64,000 nucleotides of DNA, from positions 75,638-139,637 of the forward strand of contig MKWG01000013.1 of the NCBI GenBank assembly GCA_001899685.1, read 5' to 3'. The translations under genes and the position numbers were made by a program. Below are positions 30,131 to 40,268 of the stretch, piece after piece. This DNA is from Sphingobacteriales bacterium 44-15. Its GTDB lineage: Bacteria > Bacteroidota > Bacteroidia > Chitinophagales > Chitinophagaceae. The stretch's first letter is position 1. Each line of letters opens with the position of its first letter. Under the pieces are notes generated by a model that had not been told where the DNA came from, ran no database searches, and saw only the letters and a list, made by a program, of their open reading frames with translations.

Positions 30131-31207
30131 TTATTTAATCACCTGTACGGGTGTTTGATCAAATAAGTTTATTTGCCCGGAAGTGATCACTTCATCGCCG
30201 GCATTCAAACCGGATAATACTTCTATATTATCGCCAAAGCTTCTGCCACTCTGTACTTTCTTCTCAACAGCTTTGCCATCTTTTACCACAAATATTTTAT
30301 TATCACTCACGCTGCCTACAAAGGCCGGGCGCGGTACCACCAGGGCCTTTACCGCAGATCCTTCTCCGAATTTGGCCGTACCGTACATACCGGCACGCAA
30401 TTCATTTTGCGGGTTTGGAATTTCTACTTCTACAGAAAAATTCAAATTAGCATCCGCCTTAGGTGCAATGAATGTAATTTTCCCGCTGAACTTTTTGTCG
30501 GGCATTACACTTACCAGTACATCCACGGTTTGCCCCACTTTAAGCACTCCCACATTTTTCTCGTCCACGTTTACTTTCAATTTCAGCGTGCTGATGTTCA
30601 CCACATCAAATGCTGCCGTACCTGCGCTTACATAACTGCCCGGCTCTATTTTTTTGGCATTTACAATACCTGCCACTGACGTTTTGATAGACACATCACC
30701 TGCGGCGATCTGCGCAGTTCTTAAATTATTTTTAGCAGTTTCATATTGCAGGCGGGCGCCGTCTAATTGTTGCCTGGTAACGCCCCCTGTGGTAAATGCA
30801 TTCTCAAATCTTTCAAGATCCATTTTTGCATTATTCAAATTAGCTTCCGCATTTGATACAGATACATTTTGCTTATCACCTACCACAACGGCCAAAGTTT
30901 GCCCTGGACGAACAAAATCACCTTCCTTTACCAGTACCGAAGCTACCCTGCCGGCAACTTCAGCGCCTACCACCACTTCCTGCCGGGGAATAAATGTACC
31001 GTTGGCTGCATAACTTAGGTCAAGATCTTTTACCCTGGCAGTGTCAATACGCACAGCCACTGCGGTATTTTTCTTTGCCACTTCGTCGGTGGCCGCTTTG
31101 TTGGCAGCGGCGTTTTTGTTCAGCTGAAACCGGATACTTGCCAGCACTGCTACAATTATTGCCACTGTAACAATGATGCGCACAAGAGAAGTTTTCTTAT
31201 TTTTCAT
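30131..31207 (-). CDS. Efflux RND transporter periplasmic adaptor subunit
   Basis: Lipoyl-like hairpin and barrel domains; operon position. Confidence 0.94.
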   Translation of the reverse strand: MKNKKTSLVRIIVTVAIIVAVLASIRFQLNKNAAANKAATDEVAKKNTAVAVRIDTARVKDLDLSYAANGTFIPRQEVVVGAEVAGRVASVLVKEGDFVRPGQTLAVVVGDKQNVSVSNAEANLNNAKMDLERFENAFTTGGVTRQQLDGARLQYETAKNNLRTAQIAAGDVSIKTSVAGIVNAKKIEPGSYVSAGTAAFDVVNISTLKLKVNVDEKNVGVLKVGQTVDVLVSVMPDKKFSGKITFIAPKADANLNFSVEVEIPNPQNELRAGMYGTAKFGEGSAVKALVVPRPAFVGSVSDNKIFVVKDGKAVEKKVQSGRSFGDNIEVLSGLNAGDEVITSGQINLFDQTPVQVIK

Positions 31208-31213
31208 TTTAAT

Positions 31214-32557
31214 TTATTTTGTGAGTAATGATTTCAAATTCCCGTTTGCTTTTATCAATTGAATTTCGGCCACTTTATAATTAAGCAATGAGATCGTTAA
31301 ATTGTTTTGAGCTTCTGCATAAGCTTTTTCGGCATCTAACAGATCGGTTAATGTAGCCAGCCCGTTTTTGTAATTATTCTGGGTATTATCCAGCACATCT
31401 TTTGCGAGGGAGATATTACGCTTATTGGTATCAACGGTAAGCAGGCTGTTTTTAATTTGCGCCCTTGCGTTATCGCTTGCCAGCGCTAACCCTAAGCGGG
31501 TGTCCTCAATTTCTGATTTCAGCTTTTTAATATCAATTTCCGCCTGGTTGATCTTTGCGCGGGTGGTGCCGCCATTGAAAATAGGTATGCTCAGGTTCAG
31601 ACCCAATGCGGAAAAGCCTGACCAGTTTACCTTGCTGCTGCTGTTAAAAACAGGCATATAAGGCCCCATTCCCAAATAGCCCAGGTTCCCGGAAAAAGAC
31701 AATGTGGGATAATAAGCCGCAGTTATGGCCTTTTTGTTTAAGCTGAGCAGGTCCGACTGAACATTCAGTAATTTTAATTCAGTCCTGTTTGAAAGGTCAG
31801 GCTGGTCATCCAGTATCGCTGCATCTACTTCAAATGATTCTGCGGGCAATACCAACTGCCTGCCTATTTCCATACCGATAGCAAACTTCAGTGCGTTTTC
31901 AGAAAGCTGTAATGAATTTACCATTTGCTGCCTTGCTGCTTCGAGGTTGTTTACGGCAACCACGATCCTGTCAAGGTCAATTTTTTTTGCGAGGCCAGCG
32001 TCTACCAGACCGGCGATAACCTTTTGCGTTTTAACTGTGTTATCCAAATTGGTCTGAATGGTTTGCAGCTGTTGCTGCAATTGAAAAACCTGGTAGTATG
32101 CATTGGCAACCTTTTCTATCAGTTGCTCATCCGTAAGAGTATTGTTGACCTGGTAAAACTCACGGGTTGTCCGGGCCGCCTTTAAACCGGTGAATATGGC
32201 CTGGTTAAAGATCTGCTGATTTACATTTAAAGTGGCGGTAGACTGCCAGGGCTGGCTCATGGAAACCATCAGGGTTTTTCCCGGGGAGCCGAGCAACTCG
32301 CCGGGCAATGCTACTTTTTGAAGCATAGCATTGTAGGTAAGGTTACCTGAACCGCTTACCTGTGGCAGGGCGCTGCCCCTCACTTCATCAATAAGGTATT
32401 GTGCATTCTCCTGTTCCAGTCTCGCTTTCTGCGCTTCAGCCTTATGCTCAATAGCAAATTCGAGGGCATGTTGCAGGGTTAATGTTTCCTGCGCGGCAGC
32501 CATATCCATCGTTAATATTCCGGCACAGGCAGCTACCAGCAATTTTAGTTTTTTCAT
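31214..32557 (-). CDS. TolC family outer membrane protein
   Basis: TLQHALEFAIEHKAE...SLLNYKVAEIQLIKANGNL; operon position. Confidence 0.94.
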   Translation of the reverse strand: MKKLKLLVAACAGILTMDMAAAQETLTLQHALEFAIEHKAEAQKARLEQENAQYLIDEVRGSALPQVSGSGNLTYNAMLQKVALPGELLGSPGKTLMVSMSQPWQSTATLNVNQQIFNQAIFTGLKAARTTREFYQVNNTLTDEQLIEKVANAYYQVFQLQQQLQTIQTNLDNTVKTQKVIAGLVDAGLAKKIDLDRIVVAVNNLEAARQQMVNSLQLSENALKFAIGMEIGRQLVLPAESFEVDAAILDDQPDLSNRTELKLLNVQSDLLSLNKKAITAAYYPTLSFSGNLGYLGMGPYMPVFNSSSKVNWSGFSALGLNLSIPIFNGGTTRAKINQAEIDIKKLKSEIEDTRLGLALASDNARAQIKNSLLTVDTNKRNISLAKDVLDNTQNNYKNGLATLTDLLDAEKAYAEAQNNLTISLLNYKVAEIQLIKANGNLKSLLTK

Positions 32558-32617
32558 TCACATTATTATTTAAAATAAAAGTTTAACAAATTTGTCAATA
32601 CACGGTCAAAAAAAATC

Positions 32618-33220
32618 CTATTTTAAAAGTGTTTTTAAAATAATTTCTTTGCGTTCTTTAAGCAAATGCTGGTACTGGCGATCGGTTACCTGCAATACTT
32701 TTTTAAATAACGGCTGGATGATCACGGGGTAAATAAGCAATGACATAAGGCTCAGTAAAAATTGTACAGGTTCCATTTTTTCTATGTTTCCCTTGTTCAT
32801 TTCCCCTTCTATCATTTTTAAAAACATTTTCAGATCTTCATTCTTCTTAATATTTGCTATAATATCACTCTCATGGTTAAAATCATCATTCATCCGCGAT
32901 ACTATATAGATGTCCATGTAAGGGTAAGTTAAAGAGTGTTCCATCACTACATCAATAAAGCTTTCTATGCGTACCCGGAATGGGATATCTTCCTGCCCTA
33001 CAGAAGTTTTCAGGCGGTTGGTCATTGCTTCCCTTGCATCTTTCAATACCTCGTCAAACAATACATCTCTCGAGCGGAAATAATAATTCACCAGGGTCCT
33101 GTTCACTCCCGCGGCATCTGCAATTTCCTGTGTGGTGGCTTTAAACCTCCCTTCTTTGAAAAAAAGACGTTTGGCCGCTTCTTTGATTTGTTGTTCTGTA
33201 TGACTGTCCTTTATTGCCAT
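32618..33220 (-). CDS. TetR/AcrR family regulator
   Basis: TTQEIADAAGVNRTLVNYYFRSRDVLFDEV. Confidence 0.94.
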   Translation of the reverse strand: MAIKDSHTEQQIKEAAKRLFFKEGRFKATTQEIADAAGVNRTLVNYYFRSRDVLFDEVLKDAREAMTNRLKTSVGQEDIPFRVRIESFIDVVMEHSLTYPYMDIYIVSRMNDDFNHESDIIANIKKNEDLKMFLKMIEGEMNKGNIEKMEPVQFLLSLMSLLIYPVIIQPLFKKVLQVTDRQYQHLLKERKEIILKTLLK

Positions 33221-33383
33221 TTAACTATTGTGTTTAACAAAATTGTTAAACAAAGATACACTGCAGTAGTATATCTGCAAATATTTTTCTTTATTTTTTG
33301 GGAGATTGACCTCTCTTACTTTTAAATCGGGCCGTAATGGATTGATTTACAAGGAATATAATTACAGGTAGCAGTTACTTTGC

Positions 33384-33827
33384 TCACCGGTTTGAAACCG
33401 GGTAATGCTTATCAATCCAGTCTGTCTTAAGATTATGCGGCAGGTCGAGCAGGAAATAATTGGTGAATTTCATTTCTTTCAGCACATTGATAGCCGGACG
33501 CACATTGGGGCAGTGCTCAAAAGGACAGCAGCCGCAATAGATCACAAGCTTCGTGTCTTTTTGCAGCTTACTCAATTCAGCTTTCAGTTTATCTATTCCT
33601 TCTTTCTTGCCGGTCATGCCCACCTCGATGGAATTGGGGATAGCGGCGCCGGGCCCTACGCTGATGATAACAGGAACATTATCTTTGAATGTGATGGAGT
33701 TTGAGAGTTCTTTAGGCGCCATAAGCTGTTTTGCCGTCCAGTTGTTAGCCTGTTGGGCGGAGACATGCATACAGAGAAACAGTGTTGCGGTTAAGGTAAG
33801 CAACTTCATGGTTACATGTTTTTTCAT
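33384..33827 (-). CDS. Secreted rhodanese-like domain protein
   Basis: Signal peptide; KLVIYCGCCPFEHCPNVRPAINVLKEMKFTNYFLLDLP. Confidence 0.75.
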   Translation of the reverse strand: MKKHVTMKLLTLTATLFLCMHVSAQQANNWTAKQLMAPKELSNSITFKDNVPVIISVGPGAAIPNSIEVGMTGKKEGIDKLKAELSKLQKDTKLVIYCGCCPFEHCPNVRPAINVLKEMKFTNYFLLDLPHNLKTDWIDKHYPVSNR

Positions 33828-33944
33828 GCTTCAAAGATAAAATATTTTCACGCAGCCTCACAAAGGGGCAACGACGCAAAGAAGAGTATTGCTGCGTACG
33901 CTGCCCCACTGTGCCCGCTGCGAGAAACTCGCTCTATCGTAAAC

Positions 33945-34817
33945 TTAATCTTCAAGATAGCCGAATTTGCCCTGGTTAAATTCGTCAAATGCTTCTACGA
34001 GCTCCTGCCTGGTATTCATTACAAAAGGACCGTGGGCGGCAATAGGCTCTTGCAATGGCTCCCCGCTCAATACCAATACTACAGCATCCTCAACAGCTTC
34101 TATGGTGAACGTTTCTCCATCGCGGTTGAACATGGCAAAATGATCCTGCGGCACAATATCTGTACCATTCACTTTTGCACTGCCTTCTACCAGCAGTATG
34201 GCTGTGGTATAATGAGCCGGGAAATTAAATGTTGCTTCTGCTCCTTTCTTTAATTTAGCATTGAATACATTTATTGGCGAAAAGGTGGAGGCGCTGCCTT
34301 TATGCCCGTTATATTCTCCCGCAATGATCTCTATTTCGCCACCGTTTCCGGGCAATGCAACCTTCTGCATATCTGTATTACGGAGGTTTTGATATTTCGG
34401 GTCACTTTTTTTGTACCGGGCAGGAAGGTTTACCCAAAGCTGCACCATCTGGAAATCGCCACCTTTTTTGCTCCATTCTTTTTCATGGAATTCCTTGTGC
34501 AGTATGCCTTTTGCCGCCGTCATCCATTGCACATCCCCTTCATTGATCACGCCACCGCTGCCGGTGCTGTCTGCATGCTCTACCTTTCCCCTATAGGCAA
34601 TGGTTACTGTTTCAAAACCCTTATGCGGATGAACACCCACACCACGGGGGATCTCGCTTGGAGCAAAGCTGTACCGGCTGTTGTAATCCAGCATGATAAA
34701 AGGGTCCATCTCCTGCATGGTGGAAGTGCCGGGGATAAAATTATGTACCCTGAAGCCGTCGCCTACAAAATGAGGTGTGCCCGGCCTGCTTATTCCGGCA
34801 ATTGTTTTTGTGCTCAT
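33945..34817 (-). CDS. Pirin family protein
   Basis: FIMLDYNSRYSFAPSEIPRGVGVHPHKGFETVTIAYRGKVEHADSTGSGGVI. Confidence 0.95.
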   Translation of the reverse strand: MSTKTIAGISRPGTPHFVGDGFRVHNFIPGTSTMQEMDPFIMLDYNSRYSFAPSEIPRGVGVHPHKGFETVTIAYRGKVEHADSTGSGGVINEGDVQWMTAAKGILHKEFHEKEWSKKGGDFQMVQLWVNLPARYKKSDPKYQNLRNTDMQKVALPGNGGEIEIIAGEYNGHKGSASTFSPINVFNAKLKKGAEATFNFPAHYTTAILLVEGSAKVNGTDIVPQDHFAMFNRDGETFTIEAVEDAVVLVLSGEPLQEPIAAHGPFVMNTRQELVEAFDEFNQGKFGYLED

Positions 34818-34899
34818 AATATTGGTCTCCTTGTTTTAAAATTGTTATACACAAAATTATTACCCGGAGGAGGCCCTTCCATTGACCTATGATAAGAAG

Positions 34900-35493
34900 T
34901 CAGGATTTGAAATGCCTTTGCGCGAGGTCTTTTCTCACCCTGCTCAGGCTTTCGGGAGTGATCCCCAGGTAAGAAGCTACCATTGCCTGCGGCACGCGAA
35001 GCAGGATGTCCGGGTATATTTTTATGAAATCCAGGTATCGCTCTTCAGCAGTGGCGCTTAATAATTGGGTGATCCTTTTTTGCAGATGGCGTATGTGGTT
35101 GTGGAGCAGCCTGTTGTTGAAGGTTAAAAATGAGGGATTGTGCTCAGCAAGATTATTGATAAAGCTTTGGTCAGCTATGGTTACTTTACTGTCTTCCAGC
35201 GCCTGGATGAAATAGCTGCCGGGCTCATTAAAAAATATGCTTTCCCGGTCTGCAACCAGCCAGTTTTCGGGAGCAAAGTACAGTATGTGTTCTTTTCCTT
35301 TTTCGTCAATGGAATATTGCCGTAATAATCCCTGCTCTACAAAAAATACCTGCCTGCATATATCGCCCTGTCGTAGCAGGAACTCATTTTTTTTATACCA
35401 GACAGATCTGCAGTTTTCTGTAATGCTTCGGATGAGATCATCATCTAACTCAGTATTGGCATAGAGGTATGTGGAGAAACCCGCCTGCTTCAT
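34900..35493 (-). CDS. Crp/Fnr family transcriptional regulator
   Basis: cNMP-binding-like domain (EQGLLRQYSIDEKGKEHIL) and HTH (QAMVASYLGITPESLSRVRKDL). Confidence 0.9.
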   Translation of the reverse strand: MKQAGFSTYLYANTELDDDLIRSITENCRSVWYKKNEFLLRQGDICRQVFFVEQGLLRQYSIDEKGKEHILYFAPENWLVADRESIFFNEPGSYFIQALEDSKVTIADQSFINNLAEHNPSFLTFNNRLLHNHIRHLQKRITQLLSATAEERYLDFIKIYPDILLRVPQAMVASYLGITPESLSRVRKDLAQRHFKS

Positions 35494-35579
35494 TATTCAA
35501 AGATATAGCACAGGATAGCATTTAGAAAAAGATATCCACGAATTCCAGCAGTCCGCAAGTGGATTGATTTATGAATACA

Positions 35580-35701
35580 ACAAAGCCACGAATGCACGAA
35601 TAAATTATAATAAAATACATTAGTGTATTCGTAGCTTTGTTCCCTTTTGTTGTACAGAATGCACGAATAAAATTATCAAGATACATTCGTGCATCCGTGG
35701 C
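35580..35701. repeat. Multiple inverted units of GCCACGAATGCACGAAT
   Basis: ACAAAGCCACGAATGCACGAAT (35580-35601), inverse ATTAGTGTATTCGTAGCTTTGT (35619-35640), AATGCACGAAT (35658-35668), inverse ATTCGTGCATCCGTGGC (35685-35701). Confidence 0.8.
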
Positions 35702-35725
35702 TATATCTTCTTCACTTGCCCACGG

Positions 35726-35805
35726 CATGACACTGATAGCTCATAGCCGATACCTGACTGCTGATAGCTCCCTCCTTTCACTTCTCACGTTTGACATCTG
35801 ACGTA
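35726..35805. repeat. Heptad-like tract (gatagctcatagc... and cacttctcacgtttgac words)
   Basis: ctgatagctcatagccgatacctgactgctgatagctccc; ttcacttctcacgtttgacatctgacgt. Confidence 0.55.
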
Positions 35806-36716
35806 GTATTAACCGGCTTAAGTGTTTGCAGGTAATTAAAAATTGCGGTCAGCTCGTCGTCTGTCATCCGCCCGTATGAATTCCAGGGCATAGGGCTGGC
35901 AGGGATCAGCCTGCCCATACGGAAACGGTCAATGAACATCTGTTTTGACCAGTGGAATATTCTTCCGCCGGGGTCGGGAGTAAGGTTGGGCGTAATGAAT
36001 CCGTCTACTTCACCGCCTCCCGCAAAAGGCTCTCCTGTGAATTTTCCTGAGATATTGCGTTTGGTGTGGCATCCGTTGCATTCTGCTATGCTCAGGGCAA
36101 GATAGCGGCCATATGCTGCCGTAGTATCCTGCTTTACTTTTCCTGGCACTTCTTCCGAAGGACCTACCGGTTGCACCAGCAATGCTTTTACTATTTTTCC
36201 CATAATATTTAATTCGTGTTGGGGCACGGCATTCCTCACAGGCTTTTGGGTTCTCAGGTAAGAAATAATGGCAGTAAGGTCCTCATCACTGGCATTGTGA
36301 AAAGGCATGAAGTCGTATACTACCGTTCCGTCGGGGTGAACACCGTATCTTAATGCCCGGGCAATAGCTGCATCGGTGTATTTCCCGATGCCTGTAGCTG
36401 TATCGCCGGTGAGATTTTTTGAATAGATATTGCCCAGGGGAAGCTTAAAGACCACTCCTCCCGACAAAGGCACTTCCTGCCCAAGACCGATCAGTGAATC
36501 TGCATTTGTACGACTATGGCAGTCTATGCAATGCGCTCCTCCGTATACCAGGTGCCTTCCCCTTGCGACTACAGCGCTGTCTGCAGATGCCTGTATAGCG
36601 GGAAATGGAGCATCGTATTTTATATTTTGCCTTGAAAGGACAATAACTGCCAGCCCGCCCGCTAATACGAGCAGGACTATTGCTGTCCACTTTATTATTT
36701 TTTTGATCCTGCGCAT
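35778..36716 (-). CDS. Di-haem-type cytochrome c family protein
   Basis: Two CxxCH motifs: CIDCH and CNGCH. Confidence 0.9.
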   Translation of the reverse strand: MRRIKKIIKWTAIVLLVLAGGLAVIVLSRQNIKYDAPFPAIQASADSAVVARGRHLVYGGAHCIDCHSRTNADSLIGLGQEVPLSGGVVFKLPLGNIYSKNLTGDTATGIGKYTDAAIARALRYGVHPDGTVVYDFMPFHNASDEDLTAIISYLRTQKPVRNAVPQHELNIMGKIVKALLVQPVGPSEEVPGKVKQDTTAAYGRYLALSIAECNGCHTKRNISGKFTGEPFAGGGEVDGFITPNLTPDPGGRIFHWSKQMFIDRFRMGRLIPASPMPWNSYGRMTDDELTAIFNYLQTLKPVNTTSDVKREK

Positions 36717-36774
36717 ATAATTTTTTTTGCGACTGCAAATTATCTGCGCGGTAATGAGAGCGCAAGGCGGTGTG

Positions 36775-36893
36775 GTGTGAACTGCTAATAGTGTGTGGTG
36801 AATTGGTGAATAGAGACGTGAGCGGTGAAATGTGAGAGGTGAAACGTGAGAAGGTTTTAGCTTACACCTTATGCCCTACACCCTATCCTGCTA
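36775..36893. repeat. Heptad-periodic intergenic tract
   Basis: gacgtgagcggtgaaatgtgagaggtgaaacgtgagaagg; cttacaccttatgccctacaccctatcc. Confidence 0.65.
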
Positions 36894-36927
36894 TGGCCCG
36901 TGCCTCAAGAAACATTCCGGGGTTTGG

Positions 36928-36968
36928 TTTTGAACCACGAAGGCACAGAGACACAAAGATGCACAAAG
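36928..36968. repeat. gaaccacgaaggcacagagacacaaag repeat, copy 1
   Basis: Near-identical direct copy at 38211-38254. Confidence 0.85.
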
Positions 36969-37058
36969 GGCCCATGAAAAAGGTAATGATCCGGAAAAAA
37001 TCCTTACCTTAATAAGAGCTTGTATTGATCAATATTTCATTATTTAAACCTGTCTGCC

Positions 37059-38210
37059 ATGCTGCTGTATATTTTAGTCAAGCTGTTTTTGCAAATATTT
37101 TGTACCGGAACAGCTTCATTTCAAGAACAGGTCATTGATAATAATATTTCCATCGGCTACGGTATCGCGCTGGGTGATGTAGACGGTGATGGTAAGCCTG
37201 ATATCCTGCTCGCTGATAAAAAACAGTTCGTATGGTATCGCAATGGCGACTGGAAAAGATTTGTGATGGTGGATAATCTTACAGGGCATGATAACGTATG
37301 TATTGCCGCTGCCGATATTACAGGCGATGGTATGGTGGAAGTAGCAGTTGGCGCTCAATGGAATCCCGGGGAAACAAGCGACGCTGCACAATCCGGGTCG
37401 GTGCATTACCTGGTACGTCCCAACGACCCTACTCAATTGTGGCAGCCGGTGGAGCTGCATCATGAAACAACCATCCACCGTATGAAATGGGTAAAATTTT
37501 CTGATGGCAAATATTATCTCGTTGTTGTTCCTTTACATGGTAAAGACAATAAAGATGGTGCGGGACAGGGCGTAAAGATACTTGCATACCAGTTCCCGGG
37601 AGATGTAAGGGGCTCGTGGAAGATCACAGCGCTCGACACCACGCTTCATCTCACACATAATTTTGAGAATGTTATTGCCGGCGATACCAGGCAAAACGGG
37701 TTATATGTCGCTTCGAAAGAAGGTATAAAATTTATACATAGAGATATATCCCGTGCCACCGTGGCGGCGAAGGATATACCGGGAACAGGCAACAGCGCCG
37801 GGGAAGTGAGGGCAGGATATTTTGCTTCCGGCAAACAACTGATCGCCACCATTGAGCCTATGCACGGAACGGCTGTAGTAGCCTATTTACGGGATGATAA
37901 AGCGACCCAAAGGGTAGTACTTGACGATAAGGTAAAGGAAGGGCATGCACTGGCAGTGGCAGATTTTTCGGGGGACGGGCAACCGGAGATAGTAGCGGGC
38001 TGGCGGTCGCCGGACGTTAACGGAGAAGTGGGAATAAAGCTGTACACCTGCAGGGATGGGGAGGGAAAAGCATGGTACCCGGAATGGATAGACCGCAATG
38101 GCATGGCATGCGAAGATCTGCAGGTAATGGATATGAACGGCGACGGTAAACCTGATATAGTTGCCTCGGGAAGAGCTACAAAAAACCTGAAGATTTACTG
38201 GAAGTTATAA
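37059..38210 (+). CDS. FG-GAP/VCBS repeat secreted protein
   Basis: Repeated DVDGDGKPDILLAD, DITGDGMVEVAVG, DFSGDGQPEIVAG, DMNGDGKPDIVASG. Confidence 0.88.
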   Translation: MLLYILVKLFLQIFCTGTASFQEQVIDNNISIGYGIALGDVDGDGKPDILLADKKQFVWYRNGDWKRFVMVDNLTGHDNVCIAAADITGDGMVEVAVGAQWNPGETSDAAQSGSVHYLVRPNDPTQLWQPVELHHETTIHRMKWVKFSDGKYYLVVVPLHGKDNKDGAGQGVKILAYQFPGDVRGSWKITALDTTLHLTHNFENVIAGDTRQNGLYVASKEGIKFIHRDISRATVAAKDIPGTGNSAGEVRAGYFASGKQLIATIEPMHGTAVVAYLRDDKATQRVVLDDKVKEGHALAVADFSGDGQPEIVAGWRSPDVNGEVGIKLYTCRDGEGKAWYPEWIDRNGMACEDLQVMDMNGDGKPDIVASGRATKNLKIYWKL

Positions 38211-38254
38211 TTTGAACCACGAAGGCACTGAGACACAAAGTTTCACAAAGAAAG
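38211..38254. repeat. gaaccacgaaggcactgagacacaaag repeat, copy 2
   Basis: Direct copy of 36928-36968. Confidence 0.85.
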
Positions 38255-38370
38255 TGTTGTATGCTTTGTACCTCCTTCCGGGACTTTGGTTATAGTGTGA
38301 CTGGCATGAATTGGCAACCTTTCTGCTAAGCCTTATCTTTGTGCTCCTGATTAACAGATAAAGCGCAGTT

Positions 38371-39552
38371 ATGCCAGAGAGAGCATTGATAGCCGAAGCA
38401 TTACTTTCCCAGCCGTCCTTATTACCTGAGTTACGCATTGCAGGAGAAAAAGTGTTGAACAAAGAGCGCCTTACCGAAGAAGACGGCGTCGTGCTTTTTG
38501 AGAAGGCCAGCCTTCCTTTTGTGGGCATCCTGGCCAATCTTGTGCGGGAGCGGTTGCATGGCGATACAACTTATTTCAACCGCAATTTTCATATAGAGCC
38601 TACTAATGTCTGTGTGTTTTCCTGCAAGTTTTGCTCTTATTCACGGCTATATGCCAAAAGAGAAGAGGGGTGGGAGCTAAGCACTGAGCAGATGATGCAT
38701 ATTGTGCGCAGCTATGATGGCAAACCGGTAACGGAGGTGCACATAGTAGGAGGAGTACATCCCCGGATGACCATGCAGTTTTTTATGGACCTGATGCGAC
38801 AGATCAAGGCGCACCGCCCGGAGCTGCATATTAAGGGCTATACACCGGTAGAGCTGGACTATATGTTCCGTAAGGCAAAGGTTAGTCCGGAAGAAGGCAT
38901 GAAGCTGATGCATGAGGCGGGGCTCGATTCATTGCCCGGGGGCGGTGCAGAAATATTTCATCCTGAGATCCGCCAGCAGATTTGTGCCGATAAGGTAGAC
39001 GCCGAAGGCTGGCTGCGCATACACGAAGCTGCGCACAATCTTGGAATGCACACTAATGCTACCATGCTGTACGGGCATATTGAAAAATACTGGCACAGGA
39101 TAGATCACATGAAACGGCTCCGCGACCTGCAGGATAAAACAGGCGGCTTTAATACTTTTATACCATTGAAGTTCCGCAATCATGATAATGAAATGAGCAA
39201 TGTGCCCGAATCGTCGGTAATAGAAGATATGAAGATGTACGCGGTGGCGCGTTTGTTCATGGATAATTTCCCTCACCTTAAGGCGTACTGGCCAATGCTT
39301 GGAAGGCAGAACGCGCAGCTTACCCTGTCTTTTGGCGTAAACGATATTGACGGTACTATTGATGATACCACCAAAATTTATTCGATGGCTGGCAGCGAGG
39401 AACAGAATCCTGCGATGAGCACCACCGAGCTGGTTGCCTTGATAAAGCAGGTGAACAGGAAACCCGTGGAAAGAGATACTCTGTATAATGTGATAAAGGA
39501 TTACACAGATACGGCTCCGGGATCAGAAGTTTTGACTGAAGTATTACATTAG
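38371..39552 (+). CDS. mqnE: Aminofutalosine synthase (radical SAM, menaquinone futalosine pathway)
   Basis: HIEPTNVCVFSCKFCSYSRL CxxxCxxC motif; EVHIVGGVHPRM; LPGGGAEIF. Confidence 0.88.
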   Translation: MPERALIAEALLSQPSLLPELRIAGEKVLNKERLTEEDGVVLFEKASLPFVGILANLVRERLHGDTTYFNRNFHIEPTNVCVFSCKFCSYSRLYAKREEGWELSTEQMMHIVRSYDGKPVTEVHIVGGVHPRMTMQFFMDLMRQIKAHRPELHIKGYTPVELDYMFRKAKVSPEEGMKLMHEAGLDSLPGGGAEIFHPEIRQQICADKVDAEGWLRIHEAAHNLGMHTNATMLYGHIEKYWHRIDHMKRLRDLQDKTGGFNTFIPLKFRNHDNEMSNVPESSVIEDMKMYAVARLFMDNFPHLKAYWPMLGRQNAQLTLSFGVNDIDGTIDDTTKIYSMAGSEEQNPAMSTTELVALIKQVNRKPVERDTLYNVIKDYTDTAPGSEVLTEVLH

Positions 39553-40268
39553 TCGGCAGCGCTGATACTGCCACTCCCGTGGGTAACCGAAGAAACGGAA
39601 CCGCCTCCGCTATACCTGATATTTCCGCTGCCATTAATGGTGGCATCTATTTTTATACTTGCAAATACTTTAATATCTCCGCTGCCCAAAGTGGTTGCTT
39701 TTGCATTTTCAGATTTGAGCTCCCCGGCGTCAATGTTCCCGCTGCCCATAGTGTTGCAGGAAATGTTTTTAGTATTCCCCGAAAGGTAAATGCTGCCTGA
39801 GCCTGTTGTCTTGGCTTTTATTTTAGGCGCATCCACTTCCAGCCTGATATTACCCGACCCCATTACGCCGATCTCCATTTCGTCGTTATTTACAAACCTG
39901 CCTTCACCTGTAATGTCGCCGGAGCCGAGAATTTCCACATCTTCGAGCGAGGCGGTGGTGATATATACATTAAGATCCTCGTGGGTATTGATATTGACAT
40001 TGTTTTTGTATTTGACTACCAGGTTGCCATCGTCAATATAGGTCTCTACATACGGAAGAATGTTTTCTTCTCCTTTTATTTCCACTGATTGCTTATCTCC
40101 GGCTTTTACATCAATATTCATACCCCCCATGAGCTTAATTCCCCTGAACGATCCTGTGTTTCTTGATTCGGAAACCACATTGCCGTTTCCGTTCACGGTT
40201 TCGTGATTACAGGAAAATATACATACAGCTAATGTGCATAACAGAAGTAAACGCTTCATGACATACAT
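39549..40268 (-). CDS. Head GIN domain (DUF2807) putative auto-transporter adhesin-like protein
   Basis: Repeated GSGxI units (MGSGNIRL, TTGSGSIYL, TLGSGDIKV, GSGNIRYSGGG). Confidence 0.88.
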   Translation of the reverse strand: MYVMKRLLLLCTLAVCIFSCNHETVNGNGNVVSESRNTGSFRGIKLMGGMNIDVKAGDKQSVEIKGEENILPYVETYIDDGNLVVKYKNNVNINTHEDLNVYITTASLEDVEILGSGDITGEGRFVNNDEMEIGVMGSGNIRLEVDAPKIKAKTTGSGSIYLSGNTKNISCNTMGSGNIDAGELKSENAKATTLGSGDIKVFASIKIDATINGSGNIRYSGGGSVSSVTHGSGSISAAD

